64,000 bases of DNA from Anaerolineae bacterium (GTDB lineage: Bacteria; Chloroflexota; Anaerolineae; Anaerolineales; UBA4823), in assembly GCA_003130835.1 (NCBI GenBank), contig QEXX01000048.1, positions 1-64,000 on the forward strand, in the 5' to 3' direction. Under the pieces are notes generated by a model. That model made no database searches and was not told the DNA's origin. It saw only the letters and a list, made by a program, of their open reading frames with translations. The stretch's first letter is position 1. The number at the start of each line of letters is the position of its first letter. Position numbers and translations under genes: made by a program. Shown piece by piece: positions 27,222 through 35,535 of the stretch.

Positions 27222-30187
27222 GCATGAGCGAGAAAGGTGATTCTGAGAGCCTGCATCCCCCTATGCGGTTTTTCCACCTTGCCTTGGCGCTGGCGTGCGC
27301 TTTTGGCATGCTGACGGCCGTGGTGGGAATGGTGCGCGCAACTGCGTTTGCGCAAGAAGCACAGGGGAGCAATGAGCTGAACGGCTCTCTCAACCTACCT
27401 CAAAACGGTGGCGTGGATTTGTCGATCACGAAAACACACGACACTCGTTTTTTTGTGGGAGAAATTGGAATATATACGATTTTCGTCAAGAATGTGGGGG
27501 GTTCGATTTCAACCCCCTTTACCGTCACCATTACCGATACCTTACCAACACCACTGGAGTATCATTCCTTCAAGGGAAATAACTGGAATTGCACAAACGA
27601 TAGTCGAAAAGTCAGGTGTCATTTTGTGCTTACTGACACCCTCAATACAAATATCTCTTTACCTCTTCTAAAAATCGCTGTAAAGCTCAAACCGGCGACT
27701 AGTCAGACGGTAAAGAATGTTGTTGAAATCAATGATACTGAAGGTCTAGATAACATATTCACTGATACAACGGATATCAGTGCCGATTTGTCGATTACGA
27801 AAAGTGTGTTACCAACCGTTATCACTCCGACCCGAGTGCTGACCTTTACCCTTCAAGTAAAAAACAATGGACCAAACGATACGACGAATGTCAAAGTTAC
27901 CGATACTCTGCCCAGTGTATTGACTTTCAAGGGCGCCAAACCGAGCGGTCAATATAACCCTACAAATGGGTCATGGTTAATTGGAAATCTGGCAAAAGAC
28001 GAGACGAAAACTTTAGTGATCACTGCCACAGTGAAAGATGGCACTTGCGGACAAGCATACACAAATGTCACTCAGGGATTGACCTCGGATCTGCTTGATC
28101 CAGTACCCAATGATAATCTTGCCACAGCGTCTTTTACAGTCGCCAATACCTGTATTACCGGAATAGTCGTCCGCTCTGACAACAACAACCCCATTCAATC
28201 CGCCAAGGTGCAAATTAAGGATAGTAATAACCATGTTTACACATACACTACTGGATCGGATGGTATTTTTACCTTTACGAATTTGTCAGCATATCCTTTG
28301 GTTCCTGGAAATGCTATCTTTTCGGCATCTGCAGTAGGCTTTCGATCGAAAACTACGCCTTCCATCTTTCTTCAACCGAACATAAAAAACGGACCGGTTG
28401 AAATCAAACTTGATCCAATCGCTCAGCTTGATCTACGAAAATCCGATGGCACCCTGTATATTGTTCCTGGTGAGACGATTACCTACACAATCCCAATCAC
28501 GAATTTGGGGGTGCTGAATGCCAGCAATTTTGTCATTAGTGATGTGCTCGATAGTCAGTTGACCTTCATTACCTATACCCTTAAGGACAAAAATGGGAAA
28601 ATCCCTCATACCCCTCCAAACCCGGTGAATCGAGTTTATACCTGGACTCTTTCTTCGGGTTACCTCCTGACACCAACTGAAAAAATGACTCTAGCGATTC
28701 GAGTCAAATTGGCTGACTCCCTCGCTAGTGGTACAAATCAAATCGATAACAAAATTTCTCTGCGCTATAACGAAGATAACTCAACGCCTGTCAACAAAAC
28801 AGCTACCGATGTTTCATACACTCCGAATTTTGAGATTCTCCAATATAGCGTTAACCCAACTGAAGCGAAGGTCAACGAAAGGCTAACCTTCAGCTTTCGC
28901 GTCTATAATCGTCAACCACAAGTCCAAGCAACCAACGTAGTTTTCACGAATACCTTTCCAAGCTATTTGAGCTTTTATTCCAGCACTCCATCTGGAAGCT
29001 ATAACAGCAGCAGCCGTGTTTTTTCGGTTGATTTGGGGACGATTGCACCTAATACCTACAAAGATGTCACCATTATTATGACGGTGAATAATGCAGCTTC
29101 TTCTACCCAAACGCTCAACAATACGGCAACAGCCCGGTTTGAACACGGTGGCAAGAAACAATGGCGGAGTTCGAATACGGTGCAATATCGCATTTTAGCT
29201 TCCTCAACCTTGCCGGGCACTGGCTTGGCGCCTCCGGCAGGTGTTTCAGTCAAGCGCTCGTTATTTTCTTCTCCCTCGCAGCGCTGGTCTAGGGGGGAGG
29301 GGATGATTGTTCAAAGCGTATTCGATTTGCCGCTCGCTTTTTGGGCAGCTCTGGGGATTGGTATTTTGTTGGTCGGTGGCGGGCTGTTGGCAATTGCGTA
29401 TAGCCTAACAAACAAGGGCTCAGAGTGGGCGGGCTGGGCGCGTCAGATGGGCTGGATCGTGAGCTTAGCTAGCTTGTTCTTTTTCGCTGCCGCATGGTGG
29501 CTGCAATCTACTATTAAACCGCCTCAAACGGTTGCAAGCGTTCCGACTGTTACTCCATCAGCGCATCCTCAGCCCACCCAAATTGCTTTTCCGCCACCGG
29601 AGTGGTGGGAAGCCCAGCCTGACAAACTGCCGGAATATCCGGTGCCGACTCCAACCTTAACTGCCGATCAAACTGCGGGTGAGGTGGACGATACCCCACC
29701 AACGCGCTTGCTCATCCCCAAATTGGGTGTGGACGCGATCGTCAAATATGTTCCCTTTGATGGCTTTAGTTGGCTGATCGCCGGCTTGCAAAACGAGATT
29801 GCTTGGATGGGCAGCACCTCCTGGCCGGGTTTGGGAGGCAACACCGCTTTAGCCGGGCACGTCACGTTGCGCAATGGCGCCGATGGTCCTTTCCGCTATT
29901 TGGAAACCTTGCGCCAAGGGGATATCGTGCAACTATACACTGAAAAGGGTGTCTATTTTTACCGCGTGCAAGAAAGCCTAGTTGTCAAAGACGATGACTT
30001 ATCGGTGGTTCAGCCCACGCAAGAAGCGATGTTAACCTTGATTACCTGCACCGGTTGGAATAGCGATCTGGGGCATTATCTTGAACGATTGGTTGTGCGG
30101 GCGACTTTGGAGAGCACTCAGCCCTTGAGCGGCAGGGAGCCAATTTGGCATCCCGTTTGGGGATTTTTGCCCTTGGGCGGCGATTAG
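27218..30187 (+). CDS. DUF11-repeat surface protein with internal LPGTG/TM segment and C-terminal sortase domain
   Basis: Repeated VDLSITKTHDT..., ADLSITKSVLPTV... DUF11-type modules; LPGTG at 29210-29224, hydrophobic helix LAFWAALGIGILLVGGGLLAIAYSL; sortase motifs ALAGHVTL, TLITCTGW (Cys codon 30047-30049), RLVVRATL. Confidence 0.88.
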   Translation: MSMSEKGDSESLHPPMRFFHLALALACAFGMLTAVVGMVRATAFAQEAQGSNELNGSLNLPQNGGVDLSITKTHDTRFFVGEIGIYTIFVKNVGGSISTPFTVTITDTLPTPLEYHSFKGNNWNCTNDSRKVRCHFVLTDTLNTNISLPLLKIAVKLKPATSQTVKNVVEINDTEGLDNIFTDTTDISADLSITKSVLPTVITPTRVLTFTLQVKNNGPNDTTNVKVTDTLPSVLTFKGAKPSGQYNPTNGSWLIGNLAKDETKTLVITATVKDGTCGQAYTNVTQGLTSDLLDPVPNDNLATASFTVANTCITGIVVRSDNNNPIQSAKVQIKDSNNHVYTYTTGSDGIFTFTNLSAYPLVPGNAIFSASAVGFRSKTTPSIFLQPNIKNGPVEIKLDPIAQLDLRKSDGTLYIVPGETITYTIPITNLGVLNASNFVISDVLDSQLTFITYTLKDKNGKIPHTPPNPVNRVYTWTLSSGYLLTPTEKMTLAIRVKLADSLASGTNQIDNKISLRYNEDNSTPVNKTATDVSYTPNFEILQYSVNPTEAKVNERLTFSFRVYNRQPQVQATNVVFTNTFPSYLSFYSSTPSGSYNSSSRVFSVDLGTIAPNTYKDVTIIMTVNNAASSTQTLNNTATARFEHGGKKQWRSSNTVQYRILASSTLPGTGLAPPAGVSVKRSLFSSPSQRWSRGEGMIVQSVFDLPLAFWAALGIGILLVGGGLLAIAYSLTNKGSEWAGWARQMGWIVSLASLFFFAAAWWLQSTIKPPQTVASVPTVTPSAHPQPTQIAFPPPEWWEAQPDKLPEYPVPTPTLTADQTAGEVDDTPPTRLLIPKLGVDAIVKYVPFDGFSWLIAGLQNEIAWMGSTSWPGLGGNTALAGHVTLRNGADGPFRYLETLRQGDIVQLYTEKGVYFYRVQESLVVKDDDLSVVQPTQEAMLTLITCTGWNSDLGHYLERLVVRATLESTQPLSGREPIWHPVWGFLPLGGD

Positions 30188-30238
30188 GGCTATCCACATT
30201 TTCAGAGTTCTTGATCGCAAACCGAGCCAGCTGAGAGT

Positions 30239-30268
30239 CGTGCAGGTGCCGTGACAAGCACCTGCACG
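30239..30268. repeat. Perfect 11-bp-arm inverted repeat
   Basis: CGTGCAGGTGC-CGTGACAA-GCACCTGCACG; no obvious T tract. Confidence 0.7.
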
Positions 30269-30589
30269 CGCTTGAGAGGCTTGTGGCTGCTTGCGGGTTT
30301 AGGCAGACAGGAAGGTCAAATTTCTGAGATAGCAGCGGCGTGTTATGCGCAGTTCAATTCCATTCGCCCGCTGGGAGCAGGGCTGGGACTGAGGGTGGCA
30401 AAAGGCGAGGGTGGACTGGAGCACACCCCGCGATTCTCATCGGGATCAAGGGGTAAGTTTTGATATGGACTGTAACAATTTATGGTATTTATTCGTTTTA
30501 ATAACGAAGGACATCCGTAACTTTATCTGTAGGATGCAAAGTTTGCCGACCTTTTGTTTTTCCATTGAGGCTTTAGGAAGTTTTGTGGT

Positions 30590-31312
30590 ATGAAAACCGT
30601 GCAGGAAGGACAACCCTATCGCATTCTGTATGGAGATGATGACCCGGATATGCAGACCTTGGTCAGGCTGATTCTACAGCGCGCGGGTATGCAGGTTGAC
30701 AGTGCCAGCAATGGGCAGGAGGCGTTAGACCTTTGGCGGCGTACTCATTTTGATGGAGTTGTCCTAGATGTGATGATGCCGGTGATCGATGGCTTGGAAA
30801 TTTGTCGGCGCATCCGGCGCCTTTCGCAAGTGCCCATCATTTTGCTGACAGCGCGCGGACAAGAGGACGAAGTCGTGCGTGGCTTGGAAGCTGGTGCTGA
30901 TGACTACGTTGTCAAACCCATTCGCCAGAAGGAGTTTTTAGCGCGCTTAAATGTCGCCCTCAAACGCGGCGAACGGATGCATGCCCAAGAGGAGCAGTCG
31001 ATTCATTATCAAGATTTGGTGATTCATCTCCAACGTCGCTCGGTGACTTATCGCGGCCGCCCAATTCACTTAACGCCCTTGGAATTCCAACTCTTGGTGT
31101 ATTTGGCGCGTAAACCCGGCGCGATTATCCCAAAACGCGAATTGTTTGACAGCGTTTGGGGCTATAGTAGCGGCATGGACTCCGATTATGTGGATCTCAA
31201 CATCGTGGAATCGGCTATTCGCCGCCTGCGCCGTAAACTTGGAGAGGATGCCGAGCGGCCTGATCTTATTGTAACTGTACGAGGGCTGGGGTATCAATTC
31301 GGGCATGTGTAA
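30590..31312 (+). CDS. OmpR/PhoB-family response regulator
   Basis: Receiver YGDDDPDMQTLVRLIL, VVLDVMMPVIDG, ADDYVVKPI; C-terminal wHTH LTPLEFQLLVYLARKPG...RRLRRKLGEDAERPDLIVTVRGLGYQF. Confidence 0.95.
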   Translation: MKTVQEGQPYRILYGDDDPDMQTLVRLILQRAGMQVDSASNGQEALDLWRRTHFDGVVLDVMMPVIDGLEICRRIRRLSQVPIILLTARGQEDEVVRGLEAGADDYVVKPIRQKEFLARLNVALKRGERMHAQEEQSIHYQDLVIHLQRRSVTYRGRPIHLTPLEFQLLVYLARKPGAIIPKRELFDSVWGYSSGMDSDYVDLNIVESAIRRLRRKLGEDAERPDLIVTVRGLGYQFGHV

Positions 31313-31334
31313 ATGGGAGAAGATTAGTCCTAAA

Positions 31335-31356
31335 CTGTCAGCAAACTGTCAGCAAA
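31335..31356 (+). promoter_or_regulatory. 11-bp-phased CTGTCA direct repeat, Pho-box-like response-regulator site
   Basis: CTGTCAGCAAA CTGTCAGCAAA at 31335-31345 and 31346-31356. Confidence 0.6.
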
Positions 31357-31415
31357 AAATCTTGAAATCCATTCTAAAATAGACTTAGCAAAACGTTCGT
31401 CAGTCGAACGGAAGA

Positions 31416-31494
31416 TACAGAAAAAGGCAAACCCATCGTGAGGTGGGGGCGCAAAGCTGTGAATCTGCTTACGCAGATTGTCTGGCTGCCTGTG
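31416..31494 (+). ncRNA. Cyclic-di-GMP-I (GEMM) riboswitch aptamer
   Basis: GGCAAACCCATC-GTGA-GGTGGGGGCGCAAAGC: matches the GCAAACC-stem-GNRA-stem-GGGxCGCAAAGC core of the c-di-GMP-I aptamer; second hairpin AATCTGC-TTAC-GCAGATT; closing ...GGCTGCCTG. Confidence 0.82.
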
Positions 31495-31518
31495 GAAATT
31501 CCATTGGCAGCTTTTTTA
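31484..31518 (+). terminator. Riboswitch expression-platform terminator
   Basis: GGCTGCCTGTGGAAATTCCATTGGCAGC followed by TTTTTT; 5' arm overlaps aptamer 3' strand. Confidence 0.8.
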
Positions 31519-31566
31519 TTCTAAATTGTTGCCATCATTCAACAGATCGAAAAAAGGAGGTGGTTT

Positions 31567-32724
31567 ATGAAACCAGGCAAAATTTTACTAGCAATCGGCG
31601 TTGGGATGACCTTGACCATGGCACTACTATTTGTGCTACCTGGCTTGGCAGCTTCAGTCGTCCCAGAACTTGTTGATGGAAACCCTAAGTGTGTAGACTA
31701 TAATTTGGTAGGCTATAAACCAAACGAGACGCTAACCGGTACATATACTTACAATATCAATGGGATGGGGGTATTGACGATGACCATAAAGAATGGCCCA
31801 TTGGTGGATTGGAGTTCAACGTTTTGGATCGATAAGGTCATTGTCAAAGGTGGTCCCAATGCGAATGTCTATAGCTACTCCCCTGCGTCCAAGGGTGATA
31901 CAGATTTGACTACCCCTACAAATCCGAAAAATAGCACACCTTATGGATTGAGCCATGTGGAGTTTTGCTACAGCGATCAACAAGCCGTCCAGGCAGATTT
32001 TGGTGACTTACCAACAGCTTATGGCTTGACTCAATTAGGCGAAAATGGTGCAAGGCATATCCCTGTCAATAACGATGTTATACTTGGCTCTCTTCGAGAT
32101 TTAGAGTTAAATGGAAGCCCTGATGACAGCGCTTTAGGTGATGACAATGATGATTCCTCTAACGACGAAGATGGTGTAATCCGAGGACCTTCTTGGGGCG
32201 GCGGCCAGGGTGTCATTTCAGTCAGCGTATCGGGTCCTTCCTGCCTAATGGGCTGGGTGGACTGGGCCAAAGTCGATGAGAGCAATACTTTTGTTGATGT
32301 TGGCCACGACTTTAAGTTCTCGGAAAATTTCTCGATTGGCAGCATCGTATATACTGAGAAAGTGATCGATAATCTTTACCTACCTGGAGCTGGTATCTAT
32401 CAATTTACCTTTCCTCTTCCAAGTGATTTCAAGAATGCAATTGTCTATGCCCGCTTCCGTCTCTCACCGGCGACTTTCTCGATTCCGGCAGGCACGCTGG
32501 CTTCAGAGGATGAATATGTGCAATGCGACCAAACAGCAGCTGGGTTGAGTGGATTGGTTATGGGGGGTGAGGTAGAAGATTACTACTGGCGTTTTGGGCC
32601 AACAGCCGTGAATCTCAAAAGGATCAGTGCTGTGCCGCAACAATCGGCTGCTGGCTTTGGCTTGCTGGTGGTGGGCTTGGTAGCCAGCCTAACCGCCGTA
32701 TGGTTTGGACGCCGCCGACAATAG
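31567..32724 (+). CDS. Secreted GEVED-domain surface protein with C-terminal TM/RRR tail
   Basis: Signal peptide; DFGDLPTAYG...GARHIP, DEDGV and MGGEVEDYYWRFG motifs; C-terminus GFGLLVVGLVASLTAVWFGRRRQ. RBS aaaggagg. Confidence 0.85.
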   Translation: MKPGKILLAIGVGMTLTMALLFVLPGLAASVVPELVDGNPKCVDYNLVGYKPNETLTGTYTYNINGMGVLTMTIKNGPLVDWSSTFWIDKVIVKGGPNANVYSYSPASKGDTDLTTPTNPKNSTPYGLSHVEFCYSDQQAVQADFGDLPTAYGLTQLGENGARHIPVNNDVILGSLRDLELNGSPDDSALGDDNDDSSNDEDGVIRGPSWGGGQGVISVSVSGPSCLMGWVDWAKVDESNTFVDVGHDFKFSENFSIGSIVYTEKVIDNLYLPGAGIYQFTFPLPSDFKNAIVYARFRLSPATFSIPAGTLASEDEYVQCDQTAAGLSGLVMGGEVEDYYWRFGPTAVNLKRISAVPQQSAAGFGLLVVGLVASLTAVWFGRRRQ

Positions 32725-32748
32725 ATTAGGGACAGAGAGGAGTCAACC

Positions 32749-32865
32749 ATGAACGAAAATGAACTGAAAACGTATCTTGCTCCTGCGATCGTTTTGGAGA
32801 TGGAATTAGAAACCCGCGCCGGATCGTCATTGGGGGAAGTTATTGACGAATACTTTGAAGAGTAA
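32749..32865 (+). CDS. Unannotated 38-aa peptide (RiPP-precursor-like)
   Basis: MNENELKTYLAPAIVLEMELETRAGSSLGEVIDEYFEE; RBS agaggag; below the ORF-track cutoff. Confidence 0.6.
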   Translation: MNENELKTYLAPAIVLEMELETRAGSSLGEVIDEYFEE

Positions 32866-32893
32866 GCTGAGCTAGGTTCTGTTGAATCGCTAA

Positions 32894-32937
32894 ACACACT
32901 CCCACGGTGAAAATTGCTGTGGGGGTGTGTTGTTTTT
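32894..32937 (+). terminator. Rho-independent terminator after the small ORF
   Basis: ACACACTCCCAC-N13-GTGGGGGTGTGT followed by TGTTTTT. Confidence 0.8.
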
Positions 32938-33033
32938 GGATTTGGCTGATGAAAATGGATGGATGGGATTCCGGATTAGCGGTTCTTCTTAGGGCGGATT
33001 AGGCAGGAAAAAATCCGGTGTCAAGATCAAGGC

Positions 33034-34662
33034 TTAGATACCTGCATTTTGCATTGACCAGGCCCATTGACCGTTGATCATGGTCGCAAGGGGGAGGAGA
33101 TCTTTGAGTTCTTCAGGTGATACTTCAAAGGGATCATGATCGAGCACGATCAGGTCGGCATAGTAAGCAGGAGAGAGTTTGCCGAGGCGATTTTCCATAC
33201 CGGCGGCATACGCTGCGCCGAGGGTATAGGCGCGCAAGGCTTCTGTGAGGGTCAGCTTCTCTTCGGGAATCCAACCCTGCTCTGACGGGCTGCCATCGGC
33301 GCGTTGACGGGTGACGGCAGCATGAAGCCCCCAAAAAGGGTTGGGAAGCTCAACCGGCGCATCCGAGCCGAAGGCTAAAACCGTGCCGTGATCTAATTGT
33401 GTCCGCCAGGCATAAGCGTAGCGGTTGCGCTGTTGTCCCCAATAGCGCTCTGCCATCTCCATGTCCGAAATGGCATGAAAGGGCTGCATGGAAGCGATCA
33501 GGTCTAGCTCAGCCAAACGATGGCGATCGCGCGGATGGATGACTTGGACGTGCTCGATGCGGTGGCGCAGCTTCGGTGGGGTTGACGGGAACTCATCCCG
33601 TTCGAGGCGGCGCAAGTTTTGGAAGGCATTGAGCACTTCGTGATTGGCGCGATCGCCGATGGCATGGACAGCCAGCGACCAACCGTTTTGGATGGCTTGG
33701 CGGCCTCGTTCGGTCAGCGTTTCCGAGTCCAGCAGCAGGTTGCCGCAGTTGTTGGGTTCGCCGAGATAGGGTTCGAACATGGCTGCAGTACGCGGGCCTA
33801 GAGCGCCATCGGCGAAAAATTTGAGACTGCCCAAGCGCAAGCGATCATCTCCAAAGCCGCTTCGCAGACCGAGTGCAATCGCTTCCTCCATCAACTCGGC
33901 TGGCAGATTTTTAATCACGCGTAGGGTTAGAAGCCCGTCTTGATGGAGTTCTTGAAGGGCGGTGAAGCATTCTTTGCCGTCAAAATCATGGATGCAGGTA
34001 ATGCCTATTTGTAAGAGGGACGCTTGAGCGGTTCGGATCGCCTGCTTTAATTGGTGGAGGCTTGGAGGAGGGATACATTCCTCGACCAACTGCATGGCGC
34101 TTTCAAGAAGAATACCGCTGGGGCTTCCATCGGAGCGGCGTACAATGCTACCACCGGGTGGATCGGGCGTGTGGTTATGAATGCCTGCTTTTTGTAAGGC
34201 AAGGCTGTTCGCCCATGCGGCGTGCAGAGACTTAGCGGTTAGATAAACAGGATGATGAGGAGCAACATGATCTAAATCCGTGGCATCGCCGAAGCCGCTC
34301 TGCCATTGATTTTGGTTCCAACCATGCCCTAAAATCCACTCCCCAGCCGGAAGGTCTTTTGTCCGTTCCGCCACACGCGTCAGGCACATTTCCTTCGTGT
34401 CTGTCTCGCAGTTCACTTTATGTAAGCTCAAACTGTAATGTTGTAAGTGTAAATGGGCATCTGTCAAGCCGGGCAGAACGGTCTTGCCTTTCAGATCGAT
34501 CCCTTCAACTTTGAATGGGGAAAAGTGGTACTTTTCGAGCAGTTGTTGCGTATCTCCCACTTCGATGATCTTTTCGCCGAGAATGGCTAACGCAGTGGCT
34601 TTTGGGTATTTTTTATCCTGAGTGATCAGATGCGCGTTATACAGAATGGATAATTGAGTCAT
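33034..34662 (-). CDS. Amidohydrolase family protein (YtcJ-like)
   Basis: TVLPGLTDAHLHL, GHGWNQNQW, HAIGDRAN, RIEHVQVIHP and FGSDAPVE motifs. Confidence 0.88.
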   Translation of the reverse strand: MTQLSILYNAHLITQDKKYPKATALAILGEKIIEVGDTQQLLEKYHFSPFKVEGIDLKGKTVLPGLTDAHLHLQHYSLSLHKVNCETDTKEMCLTRVAERTKDLPAGEWILGHGWNQNQWQSGFGDATDLDHVAPHHPVYLTAKSLHAAWANSLALQKAGIHNHTPDPPGGSIVRRSDGSPSGILLESAMQLVEECIPPPSLHQLKQAIRTAQASLLQIGITCIHDFDGKECFTALQELHQDGLLTLRVIKNLPAELMEEAIALGLRSGFGDDRLRLGSLKFFADGALGPRTAAMFEPYLGEPNNCGNLLLDSETLTERGRQAIQNGWSLAVHAIGDRANHEVLNAFQNLRRLERDEFPSTPPKLRHRIEHVQVIHPRDRHRLAELDLIASMQPFHAISDMEMAERYWGQQRNRYAYAWRTQLDHGTVLAFGSDAPVELPNPFWGLHAAVTRQRADGSPSEQGWIPEEKLTLTEALRAYTLGAAYAAGMENRLGKLSPAYYADLIVLDHDPFEVSPEELKDLLPLATMINGQWAWSMQNAGI

Positions 34663-34675
34663 ACGGCTGGGATCG

Positions 34676-35527
34676 TTACCCCTCGGGCAGGATGTGTTGG
34701 AGCAAATGATCGAGCTCTTCGTCGGAATAATAATGAATGATGATCATACCGCCCCCCTTTTTACGAGGTGTGATGTTAACTTTTGTCCCCAATGCCTGAC
34801 GCAATTGGTTTTCTAGGGAGCTGATTTCAGGGGAAATTTCTTTCCGCTGGCTGGTTGGAGATTTTTTGCCTAAATATTTGCGCACCAACTGCTCGGTTTG
34901 ACGGACATTGAGATCATTTTGAAGGATGGTCTGCAACGCAGCGACCTGAGCTTGGGGCGTGGGTAGGGCTAACAAAGCACGCGCATGTCCTTCGCTGATC
35001 TGTCCTTGTCGCAAGGCCTCCTTTACCGCTTGCGGTAACCTCAACAGGCGTAAGGTGTTGGTGATCGTGACGCGGCTTTTTCCCACCCGTTCTGCAATTT
35101 GTTCGTGGGAAAGTTGGAATTGTTCCGCCAAACGCTGGTATGCCTCGGCAGCCTCCAATGGGTCGAGGTCTTCGCGCTGCAGGTTCTCGACCAGAGCCAG
35201 CTCCAAGCGGGTTCGCTCGTCTACCTGGCGCTGGATGACCGGAACACTGCTCAAGCCGGCTTGCTTAGCGGCGAGCAGGCGCCTTTCGCCGGCGATCAGG
35301 ATATAACGGTCTTGAGCAGCATCATAGCTAACCACCAGGGGTTGCAGGATGCCGTGTTCCTTAATCGAAGCCGCAAGCTCAGCCAATTCGGCCTCTTTGA
35401 ATTGGGCGCGCGGCTGTAAGGGATTGGGGATTATTTTGTCTATGGGGACGAAAAGGGTGGCTGCACTTTCCTCACCGGCCGGAATGAGGGCATCCAAGCC
35501 GCGGCCAAGAACAGTTCGCTTTGGCAT
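34676..35527 (-). CDS. parB: Chromosome partitioning protein ParB
   Basis: RGLDALIP, IPNPLQPRAQF, YILIAGERRLLAAKQAGL, LVENLQREDLDPLEAAEAYQRL. Confidence 0.95.
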   Translation of the reverse strand: MPKRTVLGRGLDALIPAGEESAATLFVPIDKIIPNPLQPRAQFKEAELAELAASIKEHGILQPLVVSYDAAQDRYILIAGERRLLAAKQAGLSSVPVIQRQVDERTRLELALVENLQREDLDPLEAAEAYQRLAEQFQLSHEQIAERVGKSRVTITNTLRLLRLPQAVKEALRQGQISEGHARALLALPTPQAQVAALQTILQNDLNVRQTEQLVRKYLGKKSPTSQRKEISPEISSLENQLRQALGTKVNITPRKKGGGMIIIHYYSDEELDHLLQHILPEG

Positions 35528-35535
35528 TGCGCACC

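Noticed and set aside
23977-30589. tRNA-Sec (selC) near selB
   Set aside because: No tRNA-like cloverleaf or TTC-loop signature seen in the intergenic gaps around selB; the 30239 hairpin does not fit a tRNA.
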